From the NCBI GenBank assembly GCA_964493515.1, contig CAZBNJ010000016.1:1-38651 (forward strand): DNA of 38,651 bases, read 5' to 3'. A model generated the notes under the pieces. The model saw nothing but the letters and a program-made list of their open reading frames with translations. It was not told the origin of the DNA and searched no databases. Source of the stretch: CANRIN01 sp964493515 (lineage in GTDB: Bacteria > Bacillota > Clostridia > Oscillospirales > JAAYOS01). Each line of letters begins with the position of its first letter. The first letter of the stretch is position 1. Position numbers and translations under genes: made by a program. Below are positions 8,044-15,530 of the stretch, piece by piece.

Positions 8044-9150
8044 TTACGCCGCCGTCTTTTCCGCCGACTGCGCGCTCTCCTCGAGCATTCGCGTCACGAA
8101 TATCCCGTAGCCGCGCGTAGGCGAGTTTATCAGCACATGGGTCACCGCGCCGACAAACTTGCCGTTCTGGATTATCGGGCTTCCGCTCATCCCCTGGACG
8201 ATGCCGCCGGTCGCCTCGATAAGCCGGGGATCGGTTATCTCAATGACCATGTCCCGCGGCGCCGCGTCTCCGTCCGCCGACACCTTCTTTATCTCTATCG
8301 AATACTGCTCGACGGTCGAGCCGGACACGTTGGAAAGTATCGTCGCCGCGCCCGCCTTCACCTCCGACGGCTGCGCCACCGGAAGCGCCGCGGTCATGTC
8401 TATTCCGAGGTCGTCCGCGCTTACGCGTCCAAAGACTCCACATTCGGTGTTCGAGTACAGCTCGCCGAACTCGTCGCTCAGGTCGAAGTTTCCGCTCAGC
8501 TCACCCGGGTTGCCGGCCTCGCCCTTTCGGACCGACGCGACGGTCGAGCGCACCAGCGTACCGCTCGCCACCGGCATCAGCGCCGAGGTGGACACGTCGT
8601 TTATCCCATGTCCGAGCGCTCCGAACGTGCTGCTCGCGGGATCATAGTAGGTCAGCGTTCCAATGCCCGCCATGCTGTCCCGCACCCACGCGCCCAGACG
8701 GTAGCCGCCATCCTCATCGCTTTTGATAGGACTTATCACCGCGACATGGCGGCTTCCGTCCCGCTCGTAGGTCAGCTTCACCTCGCGCGAATCGGTTATC
8801 GCCGCCTTCAGGTCACCTGCGCTCGTTATCTTCTTTCCCGCGACCGCAACTATCAGATCGCCCTCGCGAAGTCCCGCCGTCTTTGCCGGACACGCCGAAT
8901 TTCCGTCGCACACCACGTCCACAAGCCCCACGACCAGCACGCCGTCCGACGCTATCTTTATGCCCGCCGCGCGTCCGACCGGCACCAGCATCCGCGTACT
9001 GCCGCTCACCGCGACCGCGTCGTCGACCAAAACAGAGCGTTCGTCCGACGCCGCCGCGGTCATCGGTATCGTCTGCGCCGCGCCGAAAGCCATCACGACC
9101 GCCAGCGCCAAAACCGCCTGTCTGAACCATTTGCGTCCAATAATTCCCAC
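8044..9150 (-). CDS. spoIVB: SpoIVB sporulation peptidase (PDZ + S55 serine protease)
   Basis: SpoIVB is made in the forespore, secreted into the intermembrane space, and cleaves SpoIVFA to switch on pro-sigma-K processing. Visible order: one N-terminal hydrophobic helix (signal/anchor, about residues 11-25), the LVPVGRAAGIKI...DGVLVVG segment, a PDZ domain (PAKTAGLREGDLIVAVAGKKI), then the S55 domain with the catalytic histidine in FGALGHGI, an aspartate in EITDPRLIEA and the serine in GGIVQGMSGSP. The C-terminus VGAVTHV...GYGIF matches the family closely. Length (about 368) is near the B. subtilis protein. The start is uncertain: GTG at 9150 has AAGGA almost touching it, GTG at 9174 and 9270 have none, and a rare ATT at 9144 would have ideal spacing. 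Confidence 0.95.
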   Translation of the reverse strand: MGIIGRKWFRQAVLALAVVMAFGAAQTIPMTAAASDERSVLVDDAVAVSGSTRMLVPVGRAAGIKIASDGVLVVGLVDVVCDGNSACPAKTAGLREGDLIVAVAGKKITSAGDLKAAITDSREVKLTYERDGSRHVAVISPIKSDEDGGYRLGAWVRDSMAGIGTLTYYDPASSTFGALGHGINDVSTSALMPVASGTLVRSTVASVRKGEAGNPGELSGNFDLSDEFGELYSNTECGVFGRVSADDLGIDMTAALPVAQPSEVKAGAATILSNVSGSTVEQYSIEIKKVSADGDAAPRDMVIEITDPRLIEATGGIVQGMSGSPIIQNGKFVGAVTHVLINSPTRGYGIFVTRMLEESAQSAEKTAA

Positions 9151-9271
9151 TTCCTTCCAAAAAGAAAATCTCACGCGCCGAAAAGCGCGCAAGATTATCT
9201 TTCCCGAAGGCGTCGAAAAAATCGTGACAAATAGAGCCGCAATCGGTCTATTTTTCGCGAATTGACACACT

Positions 9272-9302
9272 CAATTTGCCATATTTCCAAACCAATTATT
9301 CA
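9272..9302 (-). promoter_or_regulatory. Possible forespore (sigma-G-like) promoter of spoIVB
   Basis: Minus strand TGAATA (9297-9302), the ideal sigma-G -35 element, then an 18-nt spacer and CAAATTG (9272-9278), a partial match to CATACTA. spoIVB is a sigma-F/sigma-G gene in B. subtilis, so the placement makes sense. The -10 match is only about four of seven positions. Confidence 0.35.
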
Positions 9303-9308
9303 AATTTT

Positions 9309-10121
9309 TTATTTTATCTTTTCGACCGGAAGCCACAGCTCGCAGTAGTCCATCTCGGGCGGTGCGTACATCTCGATGTTGCCGTTCAGGCGCAGGCGAT
9401 AGTCCTTGCGGGACGGCAGCCACTCGCTCCACATCCTGGTGTTCGTGTCCTGGAGGGTGCTCATCTTGCAGGGAAATACCGCCCAGTCGCCCGCCTCGAA
9501 GGTCACCGCCTCGCAGCCGTCGGGGATCTCGTCCCACGGCTGATAATTGTCAGCGATGAGATAGTCGAAGATCGTTCCCTCCTGGTCCAAGCACACGCCG
9601 AACGCGCCCATGACAGGGCGATCTTCGCCGCTCATGTACTCTTCCCACCACTTCGGTATCTCCTGATAGGATGTCTCTGTCGAGAAGCGGCGCTTCAGTC
9701 CAACCACCGTGAACGCCTCTTTGTGCATTATCTTAAATTCCATGTTGCTCTCTCCTTTCAGCAGTCTTGTCGGATCGAGAGGTTCGAGGTACCGCAGCTC
9801 GGCGCCCGGGTCGACCGCCGACGGCATCACTCCGTGGAACTTTGCAAACGCGCGCGCAAATCCGTCCGGCGACGAGTAGCCGTACTTCATCGCGACGTCT
9901 ATCACCTTCGCGCCGTCCGACTTCAGCTCACGCGCGGCGAGGCTGAGCCTCCGTGCGCGCACATACTCGCCTACCGTGTACCCGCACATCGCCGAAAACA
10001 TTCGCTGAAAGTAAAACGCCGAGATGTAAGCCTTCGACGCGATATCCTCGACGGTGAGCTCCCCATCCAGATTCGCCTCGATGTACTCGATCGCGCGCCG
10101 TATTCCGTTTGCGATATCCAC
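9309..10121 (-). CDS. AraC-family regulator with GyrI-like effector-binding domain
   Basis: 270 residues. The N-terminal AraC DNA-binding domain covers about residues 1-105: TVEDIASKAYIS (first helix-turn-helix), YFQRMFSAMCGYTVGEYVRARRL, then IDVAMKYGYSSPDGFARAF (second) and FHGVMPS. A linker leads to a C-terminal GyrI/Rob-type ligand domain from about residue 125, with WWEEYMSGE, then VCLDQEGTIFDYLIAD and a tryptophan-rich core. Such proteins sense small hydrophobic or cationic compounds and activate efflux or stress genes. I chose GTG at 10121 because AGGGGGAGGAG lies just before it; an upstream in-frame start at 10154 falls on the promoter. Its targets are not shown; the S10 peptidase gene lies upstream on the same strand but is separated by a terminator. 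Confidence 0.92.
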   Translation of the reverse strand: MDIANGIRRAIEYIEANLDGELTVEDIASKAYISAFYFQRMFSAMCGYTVGEYVRARRLSLAARELKSDGAKVIDVAMKYGYSSPDGFARAFAKFHGVMPSAVDPGAELRYLEPLDPTRLLKGESNMEFKIMHKEAFTVVGLKRRFSTETSYQEIPKWWEEYMSGEDRPVMGAFGVCLDQEGTIFDYLIADNYQPWDEIPDGCEAVTFEAGDWAVFPCKMSTLQDTNTRMWSEWLPSRKDYRLRLNGNIEMYAPPEMDYCELWLPVEKIK

Positions 10122-10144
10122 GTCTCCTCCCCCTTTCCAATGCC

Positions 10145-10150
10145 ATTGTA
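10145..10150 (-). promoter_or_regulatory. Extended -10 promoter of the AraC-family gene
   Basis: Minus strand TGC-TACAAT, an extended -10 (TGn) box about 24 nt before the GTG start. No good -35 element at 17 nt. The leader is very short. Confidence 0.45.
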
Positions 10151-10193
10151 GCACTCTGTCCGACCGACCGCACGACTTTTTCTGCCAAAGAGC

Positions 10194-10228
10194 GAAAAGC
10201 AGACACGCGAAACGGCGTGCCTGCTTTC
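10194..10228 (-). terminator. Terminator of the S10 peptidase gene
   Basis: Minus strand AAAGCAGGCACGC, loop CGTTTC, GCGTGTCTGCTTT (13 bp with one G-T wobble), followed by TTTTCGC. It lies about 15 nt beyond the peptidase stop codon. Confidence 0.85.
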
Positions 10229-10242
10229 GATGATACCGTATG

Positions 10243-11715
10243 TCAGTTGTTGGTCGGCATTCCGCCCTCGATAAAGTCGCGGATGTCGTCGTTCAGTTCC
10301 TTTATGTTCTCCTCGCCGATGTATATCATGTGTCCCGACTGATAGCCCTTGACGCACACGCGGTCGAGCGGCAGTCCGCCGTGGTCGAGCGTGTAGTAGA
10401 CATGGCCTATCATCGTCGCGCCGTCGTACCAGCCGTTCGCGAAGAACGAGCGCATACCCGGCGTGCGCATCATGGCGTTGCGGAGCTGCTCGCCGGTCGT
10501 GCCGCGCGGCGACTCCTGATTCCACTTCGACTCCCTGGTCTTGAAGTCCCACATCGCGGCGGAGGGCACGAACACGCGGTCCAGCTTGATGCCAAGCAAC
10601 GGGAAGATCACGCCGTTGAGCGCCGAGATGAAGTACGAGCCGTAGCGGTCGGTGGACGCGTCGTCACGGATGCCGACAGTCTCCTCCACCAGCTCGGGAT
10701 TGTAGCGCGGACGGGTGATGCGTCCGTCAAAGCGCGCGACCGACTTGTTCTGCTGCTTCGTGACCTCGATGCGGAAGGTCGCGTCGTCGATGCGCAGGCC
10801 GCGCTTTTCAAGGTACTCCGCCGACATTCCGGTGTAGTAGGATATCTTCTTCACTATCTCCTCACGCTCGCTGCCCTGGAGACGCTCGCCCTTGTACAGC
10901 GCAAGCAGGTAGTCGTTGTCCGCGAATTCCTTTGCCTCGGCGACAAACTCCTCCACCGTCTGGTTCGACGGATGGTTGTGATACCAGTTTATGCCGGCGT
11001 AGGTCGGGAACCCTATCACCGACGACTCGACGGGTATCTCGCGTCCGAAATACTTGCCGACCGTGACCGTGTTTCCGATAAAGACTATGCCGTCGAAGGT
11101 CAGCGTGTAGCTGCGGTCCTTGCCGCCGGTCACGCCCATGCCCGCCGCCACCGCCGAGCGGGTGCAGCCGTAGCTCTCGCCGACGAGATACCGCGGGCTG
11201 AGCCAGCGGTCATAGCGCGCTATCCACTTTTCAATGAACACGAGCAGCGCCTCCGCGTCCTCCTCGATGCCGAAGAAGGTGCTCGCCTTCTCGTCGTCGA
11301 GCAGCAGTCCGTAGCCGGTGCCGACCGGATCGACGAACACGATGTCCGCCACGTCGAGCAGGCAGTCGGGGTTGTCGATGACCTCGAACGGGCCGAGCGC
11401 CGACGGACGGTCGGGCGCCTCGGTGTAGGTTATGCGCTTGGTGCCGAGGAATCCGGCGTGGACATACATCGACGACGAACCGGGGCCTCCGTTGTAGCAG
11501 AAAATGACGGGACGGCTCGCGGTGTCCTTCACGTCGCTGCGGAAGTAGGAGTAGGAGAACATCGACGCTATCGGCTTGCCGCTGTTGTCGTAGAAAACGG
11601 TGTCCTCGCTGACTGTGTGGTAGGGTATCTTCTGTCCGCGAAGCGTTATCTCTCCCTTGGATTCAAATCGCGCGGGTTTGAATTCATTCTGAGCAAAGTT
11701 TTCGGTCTTATACAT
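10243..11715 (-). CDS. S10-family serine carboxypeptidase-like protein
   Basis: 490 residues of the alpha/beta-hydrolase S10 type. NGGPGSSS at 75-82 is the oxyanion-hole motif of carboxypeptidase Y. FVDPVGTGYG follows. The nucleophile is S181 in GESYG (canonical GESYGG; here the next residue is Cys), the acid is probably D431 in NGWYDGATMIG, and the base H462 in GYQSGHMIY. The triad is therefore complete. There is no signal peptide, so unlike the secreted or vacuolar eukaryotic enzymes this one should be cytoplasmic and may trim peptides inside the cell. I chose ATG 11715 (GGAGG, 7-nt spacer). The open frame continues far upstream but crosses the promoter and an oppositely oriented gene. It is a single-gene unit. 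Confidence 0.92.
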   Translation of the reverse strand: MYKTENFAQNEFKPARFESKGEITLRGQKIPYHTVSEDTVFYDNSGKPIASMFSYSYFRSDVKDTASRPVIFCYNGGPGSSSMYVHAGFLGTKRITYTEAPDRPSALGPFEVIDNPDCLLDVADIVFVDPVGTGYGLLLDDEKASTFFGIEEDAEALLVFIEKWIARYDRWLSPRYLVGESYGCTRSAVAAGMGVTGGKDRSYTLTFDGIVFIGNTVTVGKYFGREIPVESSVIGFPTYAGINWYHNHPSNQTVEEFVAEAKEFADNDYLLALYKGERLQGSEREEIVKKISYYTGMSAEYLEKRGLRIDDATFRIEVTKQQNKSVARFDGRITRPRYNPELVEETVGIRDDASTDRYGSYFISALNGVIFPLLGIKLDRVFVPSAAMWDFKTRESKWNQESPRGTTGEQLRNAMMRTPGMRSFFANGWYDGATMIGHVYYTLDHGGLPLDRVCVKGYQSGHMIYIGEENIKELNDDIRDFIEGGMPTNN

Positions 11716-11746
11716 GGTCATACCTCCCACGGAAAATGTTAGTTGC

Positions 11747-11775
11747 ATTATACCACCTTGCGGCAAAAATTGCAA
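11747..11775 (-). promoter_or_regulatory. Strong sigma-A promoter of the S10 peptidase gene
   Basis: Minus strand TTGCAA (11770-11775), 17-nt spacer, TATAAT (11747-11752), with TG one base before the -10. It lies back-to-back with the promoter of the divergent nucleotidyltransferase gene. Confidence 0.85.
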
Positions 11776-11811
11776 GCTCTGCACGCACAAAATTTCAAAA
11801 TTCGACTTGTC

Positions 11812-11840
11812 TTGCCTTTCGTCTCGACGTGTGATAAAAT
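11812..11840 (+). promoter_or_regulatory. Sigma-A promoter of the nucleotidyltransferase gene
   Basis: TTGCCT (11812-11817), 17-nt spacer, TAAAAT (11835-11840), giving a leader of about 30 nt that carries the ribosome binding site. Confidence 0.7.
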
Positions 11841-11874
11841 CGGTGTAAATCAACGAACCAACGGAGGCAAACGG

Positions 11875-12645
11875 ATGGAGAATTCGATACGGCGCATGAC
11901 CTCGGCGATAGTCGACATACTCGCCGACCGCGAGCCGTCGATCTACCTCTACGGCTCGGTCGTGCTCGGCGACTTCCGCCTTGGGTGGAGCGACATCGAC
12001 CTGCTCGTTCTGACACAGCGGAGCATCACCGATGAGCAGGCGGAGCGGCTGGTCGGGCTGCGGCAGTCGATGCTTGAGCGCGAGCCGGACGACCCCTACT
12101 TCCGCTCGTTTGAGGGCGGCATGCTGTCGCTGGACGCGTTTCGGTCGGGCGAGCCGGACAGGGTCGTCTACTGGGGCACGAGCGGACAGCGGATAACCGA
12201 CCGCTACGCGTTTGACAGCTTCAGTATGGACGAGCTGCTCGAAAACGGTCGGCTGCTGCACGGCGAAGATGTTCGCGGCGCGCTGAAACCGCCGTCCTTT
12301 GACGAGCTGCGGCGCGACGTGGCTTACCACTACGACGCGATACGCAAATACGCGCAGACCACCGACCGCAGTCTCTACTCGTTCGGATGGCTGCTCGACA
12401 TCGCGCGAGGCATCTACACCCTGCGCAGCGGTCGAGTGACAGCCAAGACCGACGCGGGCGTGTGGGCGCTTGAAAACGACCTCTGCCCCGACTCCGATGA
12501 GCTGGCGACCGCGATCGAGCTGCGGCACGACCCGCGCCTGTTCGACGACGAGATGCGCGACCACGCGGCAACGCTCGGTCCGGCGGTGCAGCGATTTGCC
12601 GACCTGCTTGAGCGCGAGCTCGAGCTGTCCGAGCACCGCGGCTGA
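11875..12645 (+). CDS. AadA/ANT-like nucleotidyltransferase domain protein
   Basis: 256 residues. The N-terminal polymerase-beta-like fold has the signature YLYGSVVLGDFRLGWSDIDLLVLT (residues 24-47; G27/S28 and the metal-binding D40 and D42). The C-terminal helical half (FDELRRDVAYHYDAIRKYA, then IARGIYTLRSGRVTAKTDAGVWAL) resembles the DUF4111-type tail of aminoglycoside adenylyltransferases such as AadA. It could modify an aminoglycoside or another small hydroxyl compound. Many chromosomal relatives have no resistance role, and nothing here shows mobility, so I do not call it a resistance gene. ATG 11875 has GGAGG at 7 nt. Base use looks like the neighbours. Confidence 0.82.
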   Translation: MENSIRRMTSAIVDILADREPSIYLYGSVVLGDFRLGWSDIDLLVLTQRSITDEQAERLVGLRQSMLEREPDDPYFRSFEGGMLSLDAFRSGEPDRVVYWGTSGQRITDRYAFDSFSMDELLENGRLLHGEDVRGALKPPSFDELRRDVAYHYDAIRKYAQTTDRSLYSFGWLLDIARGIYTLRSGRVTAKTDAGVWALENDLCPDSDELATAIELRHDPRLFDDEMRDHAATLGPAVQRFADLLERELELSEHRG

Positions 12646-12666
12646 CCATTTTAAAAAACGCAAAAC

Positions 12667-12695
12667 AAAAGAACACGCATGATGCGTGTTCTTTT
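12667..12695. terminator. Bidirectional terminator between nucleotidyltransferase and purine permease
   Basis: Perfect inverted repeat AAAAGAACACGCA, loop TGA, TGCGTGTTCTTTT (13 bp). It sits between convergent genes and has a T-run on both strands. Confidence 0.92.
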
Positions 12696-12719
12696 GCTGT
12701 ATTCGATATTTTCGCTCGC

Positions 12720-14159
12720 TTACATCGTGACAAAGATGAACTTGAACACGAACAGCAGCGCTATCAGCGTAACGACGATGTCGCTCTTCTTGTAGTTGCC
12801 GGTGAACAGCGTGATGAGCACATACGCTATCGCGCCGATGCCGATACCGTTGGCTATCGAGTAGGTCAGCGGCATCATGATGAGCGCGAGGAACGCCGGA
12901 ACCGCGCTGCGCATATCGCTCATGTCCACCGCGCCGAAGTTCTTGAGCATCAGCACGCCGACATAGATGAGCGCCGGGGCGGTCGCCGCCGACGGGATTA
13001 TCGACGCGAGCGGGCTGAGGAACAGGCAGACGCCAAAGCATACGGCGACGATTACGCTGGTAAGTCCGGTGCGTCCGCCGGCAGCAACGCCTGCTGCGCT
13101 TTCAACAAAGGTGGTGGTTGTCGAGGTGCCGAGCACCGAGCCCGCGACGGTTGCGACCGAGTCGCTGAGCATCGACTGATCCATGTTTATCGGGTCGCCG
13201 TTCTTGTCCAGCATCTTCGCCTCGGACGCCGCGCCGTACAGCGTGCCGACCGTGTCGAACATGTCGATGAGGCAGAAGGTGATTATCAGCACCAGCGCGT
13301 TGAACACACCGCCGATGTGCGCGCCGCTGAACGCGCTCGACCACGCCTCCGCGCTGAATATGCCGGTGACACCGACCGTGCCGAAGTCCTTAAACGACTG
13401 TCCGATGTTGCTGATGTCAAAGCTCGGAGCGGTCCAGGTGAACAGGTAGTAGAGAACGGTGGAGACGAGTATTCCGATGATGACGCTGCCGCGCACGTTC
13501 TTCTTGCTGAGCACCGAGATGATGATGAAGCCGAGCAGAGCGGTCAGCGCCGGAATGACGCTTGCGAAGTCGCCGCCTGCTATCGCTCCGTGGATGTCGA
13601 CAAACTGCACCAGGGTGTACTGGTTGGTCTGCACGATGCCGACGTTCTGGAAGCCGATGAACGCGATGAACAGGCCGATGCCCGCCGGAATAGCCTTCTT
13701 GAGGCACTCGGGCATTGCCTTTGCAACGTAGCTGCGCGCCTTGGTTATCGACAGCAGCAGGAACACGATTCCGCTGAGGAACACAAGGACGAGTCCGGAG
13801 TGATATCCGGTTATGACATCCTCGCCCGCGAAGAATGCGCCCGCGACGAACGTGGTGCAGAAGAAGGAGTTGAGACCCATGCCGCAGGCAAGCGCAAACG
13901 GCATCTTTGCGTACAGTCCCATGACGAGAGTACCGATTATCGCCGCGAGTATCGAGGCGATGTAGACCGCGTTCCAGATCTGACCCATCGTACCGGCATC
14001 GGCGCCCAGGCCGGCAAGCCATCCCGCGGAGCCGCCCGCAGCGACCTGCGCCGGATTGACGAACACGATGTACGCCATTGCGAAGAAGGTGGTAATGCCG
14101 GCGAAGATTTCCGCCCTGACCGTGGATCCGCGTTCTTTGATACCGAAGAACTTGTCCAT
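12720..14159 (-). CDS. NCS2-family purine (hypoxanthine/guanine/adenine) permease
   Basis: 479 residues, almost wholly hydrophobic, with about 12-14 membrane helices. The start MDKFFGIKERGSTVRAEI leads into TTFFAMAYIVFVNPAQV, the signature of the AzgA/PbuG/PbuO branch of NCS2 permeases. Others are FALACGMGLNSFF, IGLFIAFIGFQNVGIV and LGTSTTTTFVESAAGVAAGGRTGLT, the last containing the substrate-site glutamate. It imports purine bases by proton symport. Which base cannot be read from sequence. It diverges from a phosphoribosyltransferase gene, which would capture the imported base as a nucleotide. ATG 14159 follows GGGAGG by about 10 nt. Confidence 0.95.
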   Translation of the reverse strand: MDKFFGIKERGSTVRAEIFAGITTFFAMAYIVFVNPAQVAAGGSAGWLAGLGADAGTMGQIWNAVYIASILAAIIGTLVMGLYAKMPFALACGMGLNSFFCTTFVAGAFFAGEDVITGYHSGLVLVFLSGIVFLLLSITKARSYVAKAMPECLKKAIPAGIGLFIAFIGFQNVGIVQTNQYTLVQFVDIHGAIAGGDFASVIPALTALLGFIIISVLSKKNVRGSVIIGILVSTVLYYLFTWTAPSFDISNIGQSFKDFGTVGVTGIFSAEAWSSAFSGAHIGGVFNALVLIITFCLIDMFDTVGTLYGAASEAKMLDKNGDPINMDQSMLSDSVATVAGSVLGTSTTTTFVESAAGVAAGGRTGLTSVIVAVCFGVCLFLSPLASIIPSAATAPALIYVGVLMLKNFGAVDMSDMRSAVPAFLALIMMPLTYSIANGIGIGAIAYVLITLFTGNYKKSDIVVTLIALLFVFKFIFVTM

Positions 14160-14170
14160 AAGTACATTTC

Positions 14171-14207
14171 CTCCCTAAAACAAAAATTTTTGGGTTCCCT
14201 TTGCCCC
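14171..14207 (-). other. Terminator-like hairpin in the purine permease leader
   Basis: In the leader, minus-strand TTTTGGG and CCCAAAA pair around a 10-nt loop, with two more A-T pairs possible past a bulge. The stem is directly followed by ATTTTTGTTTT. That is the form of an intrinsic terminator placed between the promoter and the ribosome binding site. No purine-riboswitch core is present. Confidence 0.45.
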
Positions 14208-14224
14208 AAAATTCCTACGCCTTT

Positions 14225-14253
14225 ACTATAAACGCTTATCCGACAAAATGCAA
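14225..14253 (-). promoter_or_regulatory. Sigma-A promoter of the purine permease gene
   Basis: Minus strand TTGCAT (14248-14253), 17-nt spacer, TATAGT (14225-14230). The leader is about 60 nt. Confidence 0.8.
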
Positions 14254-14301
14254 GAGATTTTCCAAAAAAATTCAAATTTTGTGTGTTATGTAAGTTTGCG
14301 G

Positions 14302-14330
14302 TTGCCACAGCTCGGCATTTGTGGTAAACT
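14302..14330 (+). promoter_or_regulatory. Sigma-A promoter of the phosphoribosyltransferase/CHAP operon
   Basis: TTGCCA (14302-14307), 17-nt spacer, TAAACT (14325-14330). It is divergent from the permease promoter; about 50 nt separate the two -35 elements, so a common regulator could act on both. Confidence 0.7.
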
Positions 14331-14372
14331 TTTCTGTGTGCGTATCCAAAATAATTGCGGAGGCGAACTGAA

Positions 14373-14927
14373 ATGGAATATAAAATGAAGATAGCGGGGC
14401 TTGAGCGCAGTCTGCCGCTCTGTCCGATATCCGACGAGCTGAACATCGCGGCGTTCGTCATATTCGGCGACGTTGAGCTGACCGAAGCCTGCGCCCGCGA
14501 GCTGCTGAAGCGCGCGCCGGAGCACGACATCCTGATAACCGCCGAATCGAAGGGCATCCCGATCGTCTACGAGATGGCGCGCCAGGAGAACGCTCCGAGC
14601 TACATCATCGCGCGCAAGGCGGCAAAGCTGTATATGCGCGACATATTCTCGGTGCACGTCAAGTCGATAACCACCGCCGGCGTGCAGACCCTCTTTCTCG
14701 ACGGTGCGGACAAGGCTAAGATGCAGGGCAAGCGCGTGATAATCGTTGACGACGTCATCTCCACCGGCGCGTCGCTGAGCGCCCTTGAGCAGCTGGTCGA
14801 GCAGGCGGGCGGCAACATCGTCGCGCGCATGTCGATACTTGCCGAAGGCGAGGCGTGCGACCGCGGGGACATCACCTATCTCGAGCGGCTGCCGCTGTTC
14901 GACAAGGCGGGCAATCCGATAGACTGA
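14373..14927 (+). CDS. Phosphoribosyltransferase, adenine-PRTase-like (type I)
   Basis: 184 residues with the type I PRTase fold. The PRPP-binding loop is VIIVDDVISTGAS at about residues 122-134 (D126 and D127 contact the ribose). An Apt-like ILITAESKGIPIVYEMAR replaces the GIEARGF region of true adenine PRTases. A free purine base plus PRPP would give the nucleotide. Position opposite a purine permease supports salvage, but substrate is not proven: it could also be xanthine- or guanine-specific, or a regulator like PurR. ATG 14373 has GGAGG with a 9-nt spacer. Its stop overlaps the next start by one base (TGATG). Confidence 0.83.
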   Translation: MEYKMKIAGLERSLPLCPISDELNIAAFVIFGDVELTEACARELLKRAPEHDILITAESKGIPIVYEMARQENAPSYIIARKAAKLYMRDIFSVHVKSITTAGVQTLFLDGADKAKMQGKRVIIVDDVISTGASLSALEQLVEQAGGNIVARMSILAEGEACDRGDITYLERLPLFDKAGNPID

Positions 14928-15451
14928 TGAGCGCCAAGACCCGCGCAAGGCTCGCCCGCGTTGCAAAGGAGCTTGCCGAGCTTCCCTTTCACGGCTCTGT
15001 CGACGGCAAAGAAGCAAACATTCAGCCGATAGTCGACCTCTTCCCAAAGTGGAGCGTCGAGGAAGCCGAGAGCCTGTGGTGCGCCGCGTTCGTCTACTAC
15101 TGCTGCGTTCACGCCGGATTCGACTTCCCCTGCGTACCCGAAGGTGCCACCTGCAGTCTCGCGGGCTGCAACGCCTGGGAGGAATTCGCGATGAACGACA
15201 GCCGCGTAGCGTACCACCGCGGCGACGCGTCGTTCGTCCCCGAGGCGGGCGACATCGTGCTCTACGACCGCGTATTCTGCGACGCGGAGCACGACCACAT
15301 AGGCATCGTGCTCGAGGTCGGGTCGGATTCGCTCATCGCGGCGGAGGGCAACATCTTCGACCGCAACACATCAGGCATCGTCACGCGGCCGCTCGACGAG
15401 CACATACGGGCGTACATCAGGATACCCGACGGCTATACTTACAGAGAATAG
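14927..15451 (+). CDS. CHAP-domain protein without signal peptide
   Basis: 174 residues. The CHAP (NlpC/P60-type cysteine amidase/peptidase) core is visible: the nucleophile C52 in LWCAAFVYYCC, AGDIVLYD, the base H124 in HDHIGIVLE, and the third residue region AAEGN at about 138-142. CHAP proteins usually cut peptidoglycan peptides or glutathionylspermidine-type amides outside the cytoplasm. This one starts MSAKTRARLARVAKEL, an amphipathic helix with no hydrophobic signal, and has no wall-binding domain. It is translationally coupled to the phosphoribosyltransferase through TGATG. It may act in the cytoplasm on a soluble amide, leave by lysis, or be misnamed by this motif; substrate unknown. 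Confidence 0.82.
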   Translation: MSAKTRARLARVAKELAELPFHGSVDGKEANIQPIVDLFPKWSVEEAESLWCAAFVYYCCVHAGFDFPCVPEGATCSLAGCNAWEEFAMNDSRVAYHRGDASFVPEAGDIVLYDRVFCDAEHDHIGIVLEVGSDSLIAAEGNIFDRNTSGIVTRPLDEHIRAYIRIPDGYTYRE

Positions 15452-15462
15452 TGCGCTGCAAT

Positions 15463-15496
15463 AAAGACAGCTATCCGTTGCGGATGGCTGTCTTTT
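15463..15496 (+). terminator. Terminator after the CHAP gene
   Basis: AAAGACAGCTATCCG, loop TTG, CGGATGGCTGTCTTT (15 bp with one wobble) followed by TT. It can also act on the convergent permease gene whose stop lies at 15531. Confidence 0.9.
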
Positions 15497-15530
15497 TGCG
15501 TTCAGAGCTTCGAGGTCTCGCTTCGTCGCG

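Noticed and set aside
9150..9270. An N-terminal extension of SpoIVB from GTG 9270
   Set aside because: No ribosome binding site, and the candidate promoter -10 (9272-9278) lies so close that the start would be at the very 5' end of the mRNA.
11875..12645. Acquired aminoglycoside resistance gene
   Set aside because: The motif fits the fold, but there is no transposase, integron site or base-composition change around it.
11716..13041. Upstream extension of the S10 peptidase frame
   Set aside because: The open frame continues to 13041 but crosses a strong promoter, a terminator and a gene on the other strand. The ATG at 11715 with GGAGG is the natural start.
14160..14372. Purine riboswitch for the permease or the phosphoribosyltransferase
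   Set aside because: I looked for the TATA...GTTTCTACC...GACTA core on both strands and did not find it; the leaders are also too short.
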